64,000 nucleotides of DNA from SAR324 cluster bacterium. GTDB lineage: Bacteria; SAR324; NAC60-12. The notes under the pieces were generated by a model. That model did no database searches, was not told the origin of the DNA, and saw only the letters and a program-made list of their open reading frames with translations. Of the stretch, positions 26,652-36,454 are shown one piece after another; position 1 is the stretch's first letter, and each line of letters starts with the position of its first letter. The stretch is taken from NCBI GenBank assembly GCA_015231825.1, contig JADGAV010000004.1, positions 27,156-91,155 on the forward strand, in the 5' to 3' direction. The translations under genes were made by a program, and so were the position numbers.

Positions 26652-29555
26652 ATGAATCATGAAAACAGCACTTTAGCGACCCGTTTGAAAAAGGAACTGA
26701 AAGGCGATGTTTTATTTGACGCCTTCAGCCGGGGTCTCTACAGCACAGATGCATCAATTTACCAAATAGAGCCGCTCGGAGTAGTGGTGCCGAAAAGCGA
26801 CACTGATGTCGTCGCGGCAATCAGGATTGCAGCGGAAGAAGGAGTCTCGGTACTCCCCCGTGGTGGCGGTACTTCTCAATGTGGTCAAACAGTCGGGGAG
26901 TCGCTGGTCATTGACTTCAGCAAATATTTAAAAAAAGTGATTGAACTCAACCCGGAAAAACGAACCGTGGCGGTCCAACCGGGGATCGTGCTGGATCAGC
27001 TCAATCAGATACTCAAGCCCCACGGATTGTTTTTTCCTGTCGATGTCTCAACAGCAAGTCGTGCGACCATTGGAGGAATGACAGGAAACAACAGCTGCGG
27101 TGCGCGCTCCATCCGCTACGGCAACATGATCCACAATGTGCGTGCAATCGAGGCTTTAATGGAGGATGGTGAACTCTGCCGCTTCAGCCAGGTTCCCGGT
27201 AATCTTGAGGAAATCAACGGGTCACCGCGTTATCGGCGTCTGATCGGGCAGCTTCGTGGAATTGCCGAGCGGGAAAGAGAAGAGCTGGAACGCCGTTTTC
27301 CAAAACTCCTGCGTCGGGTCGGCGGCTACAACCTCGACAGTTTGTCCTCCGCCGGTCACAACATGGCGCACATGCTTGTGGGGTCAGAAGGGACTCTCAG
27401 TACTTTCACTCGGATCGAACTCGAAATACATCCAATTCCTAAACATAAAGTTTTGGGAGTCTGTCATTTCCCGACATTTTACCAGGCAATGGATGCTGCC
27501 CAGCATATTGTGAAATTGGATCCGGCTGCGGTAGAACTGGTCGATCGCACGATGATTGAACTGGCTCGGAAAATTTCTCTTTATCAGCCAACGGTTGATC
27601 GCGTCATTCAAGGCAGGCCCGAAGCTATTCTGCTGGTAGAGTTTGCCGGAGATGATTTCGACCCTCAAGTCACCAAACTTCAGGAACTGAAACAGTTGAT
27701 GGGGGATCTCGGTTTTGCAGACAGTGTGGTCGAGGCGACTGACGCTTCTTATCAATCCGATATTTGGGAAGTCCGCAAAGCCGGACTCAATATCATGATG
27801 TCGATGAAAGGGGATGGAAAACCGGTTTCCTTTATTGAAGACTGTGCTGTTGCGTTGGAAGATCTAGCCGAATACACGGACCGCCTGACTCAGGTATTCA
27901 CCAAATACGGAACAACCGGCACGTGGTATGCGCATGCTTCTGTGGGTTGTCTCCATGTGCGTCCGATTTTGAATATGAAAGAGGGAGAAGACGTCAGGAA
28001 AATGCGGGCAATTGCTGAAGAAGCATTTGAAATGGTACGTGAATACAAAGGCTCTCATTCCGGAGAACACGGGGATGGATTGACTCGCTCAGAATTTCAC
28101 GAAAAAATGTTCGGTACCCGCATCAAACAGGCATTTGAAGAGGTGAAAAGGGCATTTGATCCACAAAATTTATTCAACCCGGGGAAAATTGTCAATGCAG
28201 GACGCCTGGATGACCGATCGCTTTTTCGCTACAAACCCGACTACCGGGCTCAATCCCTTGAAACCGCGCTTGATTGGTCAGAATGGAATGGATTTGCTGG
28301 TGCGGTGGAAATGTGCAACAACAACGGCGCCTGCCGAAAATCGGGTCCCGGAGTGATGTGCCCCTCTTACCGGGCATCAGGAGACGAACGTCATTTAACT
28401 CGAGGTCGTGCCAACAGCCTTCGCTTGGCCATCACAGGCCAATTGGGAAAAGATGCCTTTGTTTCTGAGGAAATGCACCAGGTTATGGATCTTTGCGTCA
28501 GCTGCAAAGCCTGTAAAAAGGAATGCCCGGTGGGAGTTGATGTGGCCCGCATGAAGATTGAATTTCTTCACCAATATCAAAAACAGCACGGTCTTCCCCT
28601 TAAAGATCGCTTGTTGGCATATCTACCGCGTTATGCGCATCTTGCCGCACGAATGGCACCGCTGGCAAATTTAAGAGACACCATACCAGGAATGGCACAA
28701 CTCAGTGATCAGTTTCTGGGGCTTAGCGTTCATCGAAGATTGCCTCAATGGAGGACTGACTTTTTTTCAGGGAGTGAGCAGAAAGAAACTGATTTGAACA
28801 AGAACAGAGGACGCGAGATCGTTTTATTGGTCGATACCTTCAATACCTGGTTTGAGCCTGAAAACGCCCGTGCGGCACTGAAGGTTCTGAAAGCAGCGGG
28901 GTATCGGGTTCACATACCGCAGGCGTCCAAAGAGCGATATCGTCCGTTGTGCTGCGGGCGAACCTTTTTAACATCAGGGTTGGTGGAAGAAGCGAAAAAA
29001 GAGGCAATCAGGATGCTGGAAACACTCGCTCCTTTTCTTGAAAAAGAGATGCCTGTTGTGGGCCTGGAGCCTGCCTGTCTGCTTGCTTTGCGAGACGAAT
29101 TTCAAGCGATCTTGCCCGGAGGGGAAACTGATCGCCTGGCTCGGCATGCGGTTTTGTTCGAAGAATTTCTTGCAAAGGAGCTTGCTTCTGGCGATCTCCA
29201 GCTGCCTCTGAAAGCTCTGGCTCAGAAAAAGGCCCTGCTGCATGGACACTGTCACCAAAAAGCATTTGACGCGATGAGTGCCGTAGAGAAGATCTTGTCC
29301 CTCGTGCCGGAGCTTGAAGTTGGCACCGTGGAATCCAGCTGCTGTGGAATGGCCGGTTCGTTCGGTTTCGACTCCGAGCATTTTAAATTTTCAATGAAAA
29401 TGGGGGAAATGAGCCTTCTTCCTGCAGTCAGATCTGCGGCTGGCGATACCCTGATTGTTGCAGATGGCACCAGCTGCCGTCAACAAATCAAAGACGGTGC
29501 CCAACGCCAGGCCATTCATGTTGCCCGTGTGCTTGAAATGGCACTGGAATTCTGA
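26652..29555 (+). CDS. FAD-linked and Fe-S D-2-hydroxyacid dehydrogenase (YdiJ/D-2-hydroxyglutarate dehydrogenase type)
   Basis: The 967-residue protein joins a GlcD-like flavoprotein to a GlcF-like iron-sulfur protein. The FAD_binding_4 domain occupies about 40-180, with VLPRGGGTSQCGQTVGE and ATIGGMTGNNSCGARSIRYG. The FAD-oxidase C-terminal domain ends near 520 with HSGEHGDGLTRSEF and LFNPGKIV. Then follow a cysteine cluster MCNNNGACRKSGPGVMCPSY, a 4Fe-4S ferredoxin motif with C615, C618, C621 and C625, and two CCG domains (CCGRTFLTSG, HCHQKAF, SCCGMAGSFG). Enzymes of this architecture oxidise D-2-hydroxyglutarate or related D-2-hydroxyacids and pass electrons to a quinone or carrier. It sits 151 bp after the aminotransferase gene. 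Confidence 0.9.
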   Translation: MNHENSTLATRLKKELKGDVLFDAFSRGLYSTDASIYQIEPLGVVVPKSDTDVVAAIRIAAEEGVSVLPRGGGTSQCGQTVGESLVIDFSKYLKKVIELNPEKRTVAVQPGIVLDQLNQILKPHGLFFPVDVSTASRATIGGMTGNNSCGARSIRYGNMIHNVRAIEALMEDGELCRFSQVPGNLEEINGSPRYRRLIGQLRGIAEREREELERRFPKLLRRVGGYNLDSLSSAGHNMAHMLVGSEGTLSTFTRIELEIHPIPKHKVLGVCHFPTFYQAMDAAQHIVKLDPAAVELVDRTMIELARKISLYQPTVDRVIQGRPEAILLVEFAGDDFDPQVTKLQELKQLMGDLGFADSVVEATDASYQSDIWEVRKAGLNIMMSMKGDGKPVSFIEDCAVALEDLAEYTDRLTQVFTKYGTTGTWYAHASVGCLHVRPILNMKEGEDVRKMRAIAEEAFEMVREYKGSHSGEHGDGLTRSEFHEKMFGTRIKQAFEEVKRAFDPQNLFNPGKIVNAGRLDDRSLFRYKPDYRAQSLETALDWSEWNGFAGAVEMCNNNGACRKSGPGVMCPSYRASGDERHLTRGRANSLRLAITGQLGKDAFVSEEMHQVMDLCVSCKACKKECPVGVDVARMKIEFLHQYQKQHGLPLKDRLLAYLPRYAHLAARMAPLANLRDTIPGMAQLSDQFLGLSVHRRLPQWRTDFFSGSEQKETDLNKNRGREIVLLVDTFNTWFEPENARAALKVLKAAGYRVHIPQASKERYRPLCCGRTFLTSGLVEEAKKEAIRMLETLAPFLEKEMPVVGLEPACLLALRDEFQAILPGGETDRLARHAVLFEEFLAKELASGDLQLPLKALAQKKALLHGHCHQKAFDAMSAVEKILSLVPELEVGTVESSCCGMAGSFGFDSEHFKFSMKMGEMSLLPAVRSAAGDTLIVADGTSCRQQIKDGAQRQAIHVARVLEMALEF

Positions 29556-29756
29556 CTCTTCCAATGAGTGTTCAACGAGTAAAATACGGACTTCTCTCCT
29601 TCAAGCTTTCCGAAGACGTTGAAAAATCCAAAAACCCTTGACTTTCAAGCAGCTCCTCATCCGTCGTTTCCTGGTATCACTGAATAATACGATCAAAAGT
29701 GAGCAATGAATCGATTGTCTGCGCCAGATTTCAGCATTTTAGATGAAAAATTGTCT

Positions 29757-29785
29757 TCAAAAATAATCCCGGCAGCAATCTGCCG
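29757..29785 (-). terminator. rho-independent terminator of the EamA gene
   Basis: Read on the minus strand, CGGCAG, the loop ATTG and CTGCCG form a perfect 6-bp stem, followed by GGATTATTTTTG. It begins 17 bases after the stop codon of the EamA gene. The T-run is slightly displaced from the stem, so efficiency is uncertain. Confidence 0.6.
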
Positions 29786-29802
29786 ATCGATTTGCCGAAT
29801 GT

Positions 29803-30735
29803 TCAGGCGGGAAATGCCCTGTTCCCTCGGGGGGTTGATAAAAACAGGTACACTCCAAGCACAGAAAAAGCAATACCCAGCCAGGTTATCGGCCCGAATC
29901 GTTCATCAAAGAGAAGATAGGCTTCCACCGTGGTGACAGGAGCCACGAGATAAAATAAACTCGCAACCCGTTCTACCTCTCCATTTTTTATCATGAAGAG
30001 GAGCAGCAAAATGGCGCTGATCGATAGACCGAAAATCAGCCAGGACAGGGCAAAAATGAATTGCATGCTGAACTCAATTTGCATTGTTTCAAAACTGATT
30101 GCACCCACAGCGAACACGGAAACGGCACCAACATACTGCATAAATGCTCCTGAAAGCAATGGCGCCTTGGAACAGAATTTTTTTTGATAGAAGGTGCCAA
30201 AGGAGATTCCAAACAGGGCAAGTAAAGAAAAAGCAAGGGTTTTGAGGCTGATGCCGGAGGTCAGATCTTCATTCTGAAGAAGTCGATCACCGAGAACAAC
30301 GCAAAAAATTCCAACAAATCCAAGGATTAATCCAGAGTACTGACGTCGTGTGAAAGATGCTCCCGTGAAAACCTTAACAAAAATCGTAGTCATGATCGGC
30401 TGCAATCCGACAATGACAGCACTCAAACCGGCGGCCATTCCAGCATCGATTGCAGAAAAAACTCCTCCTAGATAAGCCGCATGCACCAAGGACCCGGAAA
30501 TGGCTAAATGTCCAGCCGCAGACAGGCTGGAAGGCCATTCTGCTCTTGTGAAGAGAATAATGCAGCCCAATATCATTAATGTGAGCAGCATACGCAGCAG
30601 TAAAAACGTAAAAGGCTCTGAATAGGGCAGGCCAAACTTTGCTCCGATAAAGCCAGTGCTCCACAGCCATACAAAAAGCACGGGAATGATGGCGATTAAA
30701 AATTTTCTGATACTTTCCAGATTGAATCTTTCCAC
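29803..30735 (-). CDS. EamA/DMT superfamily transporter (RhaT-like exporter)
   Basis: The 310-residue protein has ten hydrophobic segments arranged as two five-helix EamA repeats (about 12-150 and 165-300). Typical marks are GFIGAKFGLPYSEPFTFLLLR in the first repeat, ALFGISFGTFYQKKF opening the second, and YLVAPVTTVEAYLLFDERFGPITWLGIA closing it. The DMT family exports metabolites such as amino acids; the substrate is not predictable. The start is a GTG with GAAAGG upstream. A hairpin terminator follows, and the gene lies 142 bp downstream of dppD-like, so it may be transcribed with that operon. Confidence 0.88.
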   Translation of the reverse strand: MERFNLESIRKFLIAIIPVLFVWLWSTGFIGAKFGLPYSEPFTFLLLRMLLTLMILGCIILFTRAEWPSSLSAAGHLAISGSLVHAAYLGGVFSAIDAGMAAGLSAVIVGLQPIMTTIFVKVFTGASFTRRQYSGLILGFVGIFCVVLGDRLLQNEDLTSGISLKTLAFSLLALFGISFGTFYQKKFCSKAPLLSGAFMQYVGAVSVFAVGAISFETMQIEFSMQFIFALSWLIFGLSISAILLLLFMIKNGEVERVASLFYLVAPVTTVEAYLLFDERFGPITWLGIAFSVLGVYLFLSTPRGNRAFPA

Positions 30736-30877
30736 AAAAACCTTTCTTTCGGCAGAAGAATCTTTTGCGTTGATTCAAAAAATTCCAGCTATTGAAAATC
30801 GTAACTGATGCTGCGAACTCAGGTATAGCGAAGGCCTTGGAGTGCAGCAGGAAGGTTTGAACCATGATCTTGCCGGT

Positions 30878-31840
30878 TCATGTTTCTGCAAATAAAAAAC
30901 AGCGGACCTGATGGTGTTCATTGATTTTAAAAACAGGAGGCCTCTGCATGGCACATTGATCTTCACGCAATTCACAACGGTCATAAAACCGGCATCCTTG
31001 CGGCAATTGGTCCAACGGGGGGACATTTCCGGCAATAGGGGTCAATTTGTTCTTTTGATTTTTTTTGGGACGCGAACGCTGCAGAGCCCGGGTATAGGGG
31101 TGGGCCGGAGAAGCAAACAATTCTTTGGTGCTGGCCCATTCCACAATTTCGCCGGCATACATAACAAGAATTCTGTCCGCCAAATAACCGACCACATCCA
31201 GATCGTGCGAAATAAAAAGCAGCCCCATTTTAAATTCGCGGCACAATTCTCTCAGTTGTTCCAAAATTTGTGCTTGAATGGTGACATCCAGAGCGGTGCT
31301 TGGTTCATCAGCAATCAGCAGTCGGGGACCGCACGCCAATGCCATTGCAATCATGATTCTCTGACGCATCCCTCCTGAGAGTTGATGCGGGTAATTTTGT
31401 GCCCTTTGTTCCGGAGAAGGGATCCCTACTTTGTCAAGCAAATCGATAATTTTTTTGTTTTCGCTTTTCCGATTTCCCGGGTTATGTTCTCGAAGGACTT
31501 CCCTGATTTGATCTCCAACCCGCATCACCGGATTCAATGCTGTCATCGGTTCCTGGAAAATCATGGCAATTTCTTTACTGCGAATCTTCCGCATTTCCCG
31601 TTTAGTCAGGTCAAGCAAATTAACGTTGTTCCAGAGCACTTTCCCTTCCATTTTAAGCAAGGGCGGCGATGTAATCAGCTGCATGATTGCGAGTGCAGTC
31701 ATCGACTTCCCACACCCGGACTCACCGACAATTCCAAGCGTTTGTCCATCTTCAAGGGAAAAAGATATCTTGTCAAGAACCTGAATCGGCAATTTCCCTG
31801 ATGAAAGATAGAGATCCAGATTTTCAAGATGCAGGCTCAT
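30878..31840 (-). CDS. oligopeptide/dipeptide ABC transporter ATPase, DppD/OppD type
   Basis: This cytosolic ATPase has Walker A GIVGESGCGKS (about 35-45), the signature PHQLSGGMRQRIMIAMALA, Walker B LLIADEPSTALD and the H-loop LLFISHDLDVV. The C-terminal oligo_HPY region (YTRALQRS, then CRFYDRCELREDQC) carries the four cysteines that bind an Fe-S cluster in some members. The start overlaps the dppC-like stop by ATGA. A DppF/OppF partner ATPase, usual in this family, is absent, so either DppD acts as a homodimer or a partner is encoded elsewhere. Confidence 0.9.
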   Translation of the reverse strand: MSLHLENLDLYLSSGKLPIQVLDKISFSLEDGQTLGIVGESGCGKSMTALAIMQLITSPPLLKMEGKVLWNNVNLLDLTKREMRKIRSKEIAMIFQEPMTALNPVMRVGDQIREVLREHNPGNRKSENKKIIDLLDKVGIPSPEQRAQNYPHQLSGGMRQRIMIAMALACGPRLLIADEPSTALDVTIQAQILEQLRELCREFKMGLLFISHDLDVVGYLADRILVMYAGEIVEWASTKELFASPAHPYTRALQRSRPKKNQKNKLTPIAGNVPPLDQLPQGCRFYDRCELREDQCAMQRPPVFKINEHHQVRCFLFAET

Positions 31841-32652
31841 GAATCGATTTTTGGATCAAAATAGTCACGCAAAGCATCACCAAGGATGTTGCAGAGAAGG
31901 ACCATCACCATGATGGACAAACCTGGAAAAATGGAAACGAAGGGCGCTTCAAATAAAACGTCTTTTCCTTCAGAAAGCATCACCCCCCAGCTTGGGGTTC
32001 CGGAAGGGACGCCTAAACCCAGAAAACTGAGACTTGATTCAGCAATGATGGTCCCTGCCAGGTTGAAAGTGGCCTGGACAATGACCGGTTGAATAATATT
32101 GGGAAGAATGTGACGAAACATGATGCGATTGTCAGAAATCCCGGAGGTACAGGCTGCCAAAACAAATTCCTGTTCCCTGACAGAAAGTACCTGACCACGC
32201 ACCAGGCGCGCATAACTGACCCAGCCTTGTGCCGTTAATGCGATCACCACATTGTTCAGGTTGGGGCCTAAAACAGCGACGAGGGCGATGGCTAACAAGA
32301 GCCCGGGAAAGGCCAGCAGTATATCAACGACCCGCATCAGAACAGTATCGAGCCAGCCTCCATAGTATCCGGAAATCAGGCCGATGAGCACTCCGATAGT
32401 CCCGGAAATGCCAATCACCCAAAAGCCGACGTACATTGAAATTCGTCCTCCATAAAGAAGACGACTCAGGATATCACTGCCATTTTGATCCTGGCCGAGA
32501 GGATGCTCCCATGAAGGCGGTTTCAATTGCTCACTCAGTGAAATCGTCTCGGGGTCGTAGGGAGCGATCCATGGTGCCAGCGAGGCAGGCAGGACGAAGA
32601 GCATCATGAAAAGAATGCTCAGGCATAATATTCGGCGGTTTTTCCAGATCAT
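31837..32652 (-). CDS. oligopeptide/dipeptide ABC permease, DppC/OppC type
   Basis: The 271-residue inner-membrane protein has an N-terminal membrane anchor, then WIAPYDPETISLSEQLKPPS and HPLGQDQNGSDILSRLLYGGR, the standard OppC N-terminal extension. Five further segments follow, with the EAA loop SGISDNRIMFRHILPN that contacts the ATPase. ATGA overlaps on both sides tie it to dppB-like and dppD-like genes. Substrates of such systems include peptides, nickel chelates and glutathione; none can be assigned here. Confidence 0.9.
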   Translation of the reverse strand: MIWKNRRILCLSILFMMLFVLPASLAPWIAPYDPETISLSEQLKPPSWEHPLGQDQNGSDILSRLLYGGRISMYVGFWVIGISGTIGVLIGLISGYYGGWLDTVLMRVVDILLAFPGLLLAIALVAVLGPNLNNVVIALTAQGWVSYARLVRGQVLSVREQEFVLAACTSGISDNRIMFRHILPNIIQPVIVQATFNLAGTIIAESSLSFLGLGVPSGTPSWGVMLSEGKDVLFEAPFVSIFPGLSIMVMVLLCNILGDALRDYFDPKIDS

Positions 32653-33569
32653 TGCAGACGAACCCTCGGATCAACCAGGGCATAAGAAAGGTCAGTCAAA
32701 AGATTGACAAAAACATAGCTTGTTGCAATAAAGATCACACATCCCTGCACCAGTGGGTAGTCACGAGTCTGAATCCCTTCTATCAAAAGCAATCCCAAAC
32801 CGGGCCAATCAAAAATATATTCCGTAATAATCGCTCCGGAAAGCAGCACTCCAACCTGAAGGCCGATGACGGTGACGACCGGAATCAAGGCATTCCGGAA
32901 AGCGTGCCTGGTCACGATCTGAAATTCAGAAATTCCTTTCGACAACGCGGTACGGATGTAATCCGTCCCCAACGTTTCTATCACTGAAGAACGGGTAATC
33001 CTGGAAAGAATTGAAGCCAGGGCTGTGCCTAGAGTGATTGCTGGAAGAATCAGGTGAAGAAAGCTTCCTCTTTCATTGACCGGCAGCCAATCCAGTTGAA
33101 TCGCAAACAAAAGAATCAGCATCGGGCCCAACCAGAAATTGGGAATTGATACCCCCAGCAGTGAAAAAAACATTGCCAATTGATCAATCCAGCTGCCGCG
33201 CTTCACTGCGGAAATCAGGCCGAGAGGAATTGCCAGTCCAATCGCAACGAACATAGCGCCAGCCATCAGTTCTAAAGTGGCAGGCAGGCGTTCGACAATA
33301 TTTTCAAGAACAGGTTCCCGACTGTGAATCGAAATGCCGAGATCACCTTTGAATAATCCGGTCAGATAACGCCCGTATTGCTCGTAGACTGGTTTGTTCA
33401 GGCCCAGCTGCTCGCGCAGTTCATCTTTGTCCGCAGAGAACGCGGAATCCCCCAGCATAAGTTCGACAGGGTCTCCCGGGATGAGGTGGATTAAAAAAAA
33501 GACGAGGGTAATCACTCCTAAGAGAACGGGGCAGAGCAGCAGCAAACGACGCAGGATGAAACCGATCAT
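32649..33569 (-). CDS. oligopeptide/dipeptide ABC permease, DppB/OppB type
   Basis: The 306-residue permease starts FILRRLLLLCPVLLGVITLVFFL with HLIPGDPVELMLG, the canonical OppB N-terminus, and carries the EAA loop KGISEFQIVTRHAFRNALIPV. About six membrane segments are visible. It heads the three-gene operon. No substrate-binding protein gene (SBP_bac_5) lies upstream; the gene before it encodes a small unrelated secreted protein. The transporter therefore depends on a receptor encoded elsewhere. Confidence 0.9.
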   Translation of the reverse strand: MIGFILRRLLLLCPVLLGVITLVFFLIHLIPGDPVELMLGDSAFSADKDELREQLGLNKPVYEQYGRYLTGLFKGDLGISIHSREPVLENIVERLPATLELMAGAMFVAIGLAIPLGLISAVKRGSWIDQLAMFFSLLGVSIPNFWLGPMLILLFAIQLDWLPVNERGSFLHLILPAITLGTALASILSRITRSSVIETLGTDYIRTALSKGISEFQIVTRHAFRNALIPVVTVIGLQVGVLLSGAIITEYIFDWPGLGLLLIEGIQTRDYPLVQGCVIFIATSYVFVNLLTDLSYALVDPRVRLQ

Positions 33570-33621
33570 ATCATGAAAAATGAAGTTGCAGGAAAACTGG
33601 AGTCATATTGCGAGGGTCGTA

Positions 33622-34056
33622 TCATTTGCCGGAATTTATCAGATACTCAATGAGTTTATTGTTCACTTTCGCATTTTTGAGAGCAATGATTTCATTGGGG
33701 GCAAGGGGCAATGAAGTCACCCCGAACCGGTCCACCAGCATTTGGACGATTTCGTCGCTCAAGGGTACAGATTTCATTTTGATCAGAAATGCGACATCAA
33801 TATCCGGGATAAAGCTCAAGTGGTATCGGAGCAGAAACTCTACCAAATTGTTGGCGAGTTTTCGTCCTTTTAAAAAAATGATTTCATCATAGGTGAAATA
33901 ATCGTTGTTTTTTTCGATCTGTGCCTGGATCAGTTCTTCTGACATTCCTGCACGAATCATCTTTTCAACGTCCAGGTATGACAATGCACTTGCCGTGCTG
34001 AGCAATCCCCAAAGGTAGAATATCTGGACAAAGAAAAGGATCTTGCGAGCTTTCAT
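33622..34056 (-). CDS. small secreted protein with repeated helix-pair motif, function unknown
   Basis: I do not recognise this 144-residue protein as a named family. A signal peptide ends near STASA (about residue 24). The mature part is made of short units that look alike: VEKMIRAGMSEELIQAQIEK, DEIIFLKGRKLANNLVEFLL, LSDEIVQMLVDRF and NEIIALKNAKVNNKLIEYLI. This resembles the small periplasmic proteins with repeated V-x-x-L-x-x-A-x-h-x-(D/N)-x-(L/I)-I patterns seen in many proteobacteria. It lies 52 bp upstream of the dppB-like gene and 44 bp downstream of leuD on the same strand. Confidence 0.68.
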   Translation of the reverse strand: MKARKILFFVQIFYLWGLLSTASALSYLDVEKMIRAGMSEELIQAQIEKNNDYFTYDEIIFLKGRKLANNLVEFLLRYHLSFIPDIDVAFLIKMKSVPLSDEIVQMLVDRFGVTSLPLAPNEIIALKNAKVNNKLIEYLINSGK

Positions 34057-34100
34057 TTGACTGCACTCAATGTGTGATCCCTGATCAAAATTGGGAAGGA

Positions 34101-34709
34101 TCAGTGGCTCATCCAGGAAGGACGGTTTTTCTCGAATGTCGAAATTCGATTTTCGTGCTGCATTGTCCAGCCAATATCATCCATTCCTTTGAGCAATCGT
34201 TCTCTCGCAAAAGGATCTACCTCAAAAGGATAGATTTTACCTTGAGGGGTAGTAACCTGCTGCGATTCTAAATCCACTGTCAGCTGAGATCCTTCAAGAG
34301 ATTCAACTTCTTCAAATAATGCCTGAACCTGCGAGCCCGGCAGAATGACAGGCAAAATACCGTTTTTAAAACAGTTATTGAAAAATATGTCGGCAAAACT
34401 GGGGGCGATGATGGTGCAAAATCCATATTCCAAAAGGGCCCAGGGTGCATGCTCCCGACTGGAACCGCAGCCAAAATTATCGCGTGCCACTAAAATTTGT
34501 GCTCCCTGGTAGCGAGGATGGTTCAATACAAAATCTGGATTGGCTCGGGTCCCTTCGTCATCGAGGTAACGCCAGTCATGGAAAAGGTGCTGACCGAAGC
34601 CGGTGCGTTCGATTTTCTTTAAAAACTGTTTGGGGATGATGGCGTCAGTATCGACATTGACACGATCCATCAATGCGGCCACTGCTGTGATTTTTTTAAA
34701 TTCTTGCAT
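34101..34709 (-). CDS. leuD: 3-isopropylmalate dehydratase small subunit
   Basis: LeuD pairs with LeuC to isomerise 2-isopropylmalate to 3-isopropylmalate in leucine synthesis. The swivel domain shows [26 protein letters not shown] in pieces near the N-terminus, [26 protein letters not shown] (the GSSREHA active-site loop) and the closing [17 protein letters not shown]. Length (202) is typical of the proteobacterial type. It follows leuC by 124 bp on the same strand. leuB and leuA are not in the window. Confidence 0.95.
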   Translation of the reverse strand: MQEFKKITAVAALMDRVNVDTDAIIPKQFLKKIERTGFGQHLFHDWRYLDDEGTRANPDFVLNHPRYQGAQILVARDNFGCGSSREHAPWALLEYGFCTIIAPSFADIFFNNCFKNGILPVILPGSQVQALFEEVESLEGSQLTVDLESQQVTTPQGKIYPFEVDPFARERLLKGMDDIGWTMQHENRISTFEKNRPSWMSH

Positions 34710-34833
34710 TTGGGTTCCTGTCTGATTGAGGAGCTCTTCCCCGGCAAAGCTTGCTCCAGGAAGGCTTGTGATTCTATATATGTAATTTCATAAAATAGCT
34801 GTATTCTGGACTTAAAATCAACAACGCGTTGAT

Positions 34834-36228
34834 TTATTGACTGCGCACGTCGACAAAATGTCCGGCAATCGCTGCAGCGGCGGCCATCAGAGGACTGACC
34901 AAATGAGTCCTTCCTCCTTTTCCCTGACGTCCTTCAAAATTTCGATTCGAGGTGGAAGCACATCGTTCTCCCGGTTTGAGCCGGTCATCATTCATGGCCA
35001 AACACATGGAACATCCCGGTTGCCTCCAGTCAAAGCCGGCATCCTTGAATATGACATCCAATCCTTCTTTTTCCGCTTCCTGCTTGACTTGTCCGCTTCC
35101 CGGGACAATCATCGCATAAACATGGTCAGAAACTTTTTTCCCCTTGGCGTATTGGGCAGCCGCCCGTAGATCTTCTATTCTGGAATTGGTGCAGGAACCG
35201 ATAAAAACCCGGTCGATCTGAATATCTTTAATGGCGGTGTTGGCTTCCAGCCCCATGTATTTCAACGCTCTGATTACCGCTTCTTTTTCTTCAGGGTCTC
35301 GCAGTTCTTCAGGGTCCGGGACTTTTCCGTTAATATCGGTTACCATCCCGGGGTTGGTACCCCATGTCACTTGCGGTAAAATGTCGTCAGCGGTCAGTTC
35401 GACTACCGTGTCAAAAACTGCATCCGCATCTGAGGGCAATTGCTTCCAGGCAAGAAGGGCACGTTCAAACATTTCTCCTTTTGGTGTGTAGGGCCGGTCC
35501 TGCAGGTATTCAAAAGTCTTTTCATCCGGTGCAACCAGGCCTGCCCGCGCACCCGCTTCAATGGTCATGTTGCAAAGCGTCATCCGTCCTTCAATGGAAA
35601 GATTACGGATTGCTTCTCCCGCATATTCGATGACGTAGCCGGTTCCTCCATTGGTGCCAATTTTTCCAATCAATGCCAGAATAATATCTTTGGAAGTGAC
35701 ACTTTCCGGAAGTGTTCCATTGACTTTGACCAGCATCGATTTTGCTTTCTTTTGCTGCAATGTCTGGGTGGCTAAAACATGCTCGACCTCTGATGTCCCA
35801 ATTCCAAAAGCAAGGGCTCCGAATGCGCCATGAGTGGCAGTATGCGAATCACCACAGACGATCGTTGTTCCAGGCAGTGTCAAACCCTGTTCTGGAGCAA
35901 CGACGTGAATTATCCCCTGACGGATGTCACCCAGGTCAAAAAGAGTGATTCCAAACTCTTCACAATTTTCCCGGAGGGTTTCGATTTGCTTCGCGGCAAT
36001 GGGATCACTGATTGGTTGATCCTGATTGATGGTCGGAACATTGTGGTCCTGCACTGCAAAGGTCGCATTCGAGTGGCGAACGGTCCGTTGTGAAAGGCGG
36101 ATCCCTTCAAAAGCCTGCGGAGAAGTCACTTCATGAACAAGGTGCCGATCAATGTATAAGATCGTATTCCCATCCTGTTCATGGACGACATGTGCGTCCC
36201 AGATTTTTTCAAACATTGTCTTTCCCAT
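34834..36228 (-). CDS. leuC: 3-isopropylmalate dehydratase large subunit
   Basis: The 464-residue aconitase-family subunit starts [15 protein letters not shown], as LeuC proteins do. The three cluster-ligand cysteines are visible at C346 (FIGSCTNSR), C406 and C409 ([10 protein letters not shown]), matching C347, C407 and C410 of E. coli LeuC. The segments [25 protein letters not shown] and [20 protein letters not shown] are complete. The 226-bp region upstream separates it from a signalling gene on the same strand. I saw no obvious leucine-rich leader peptide. Confidence 0.96.
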   Translation of the reverse strand: MGKTMFEKIWDAHVVHEQDGNTILYIDRHLVHEVTSPQAFEGIRLSQRTVRHSNATFAVQDHNVPTINQDQPISDPIAAKQIETLRENCEEFGITLFDLGDIRQGIIHVVAPEQGLTLPGTTIVCGDSHTATHGAFGALAFGIGTSEVEHVLATQTLQQKKAKSMLVKVNGTLPESVTSKDIILALIGKIGTNGGTGYVIEYAGEAIRNLSIEGRMTLCNMTIEAGARAGLVAPDEKTFEYLQDRPYTPKGEMFERALLAWKQLPSDADAVFDTVVELTADDILPQVTWGTNPGMVTDINGKVPDPEELRDPEEKEAVIRALKYMGLEANTAIKDIQIDRVFIGSCTNSRIEDLRAAAQYAKGKKVSDHVYAMIVPGSGQVKQEAEKEGLDVIFKDAGFDWRQPGCSMCLAMNDDRLKPGERCASTSNRNFEGRQGKGGRTHLVSPLMAAAAAIAGHFVDVRSQ

Positions 36229-36454
36229 AGTTGTCCTTACTGATGATTGTGTTGATTGTTCAATAACATAGCCTGCTCAGCACCACCTCTGTGGCTGTTT
36301 GTCAAAGAAAAGCGGTTTTCGTTGAGGCAGGGTATTTTTAGCATTTATCTGTGCCCGCGTAAATTGAATTGTCGGAGCATGGCATTGCTGCAATATAAAA
36401 TTCTGGTAAAATTGAGGAAACGGTGCCGAGATAAAAAATAATTGGGAGTTCTGC

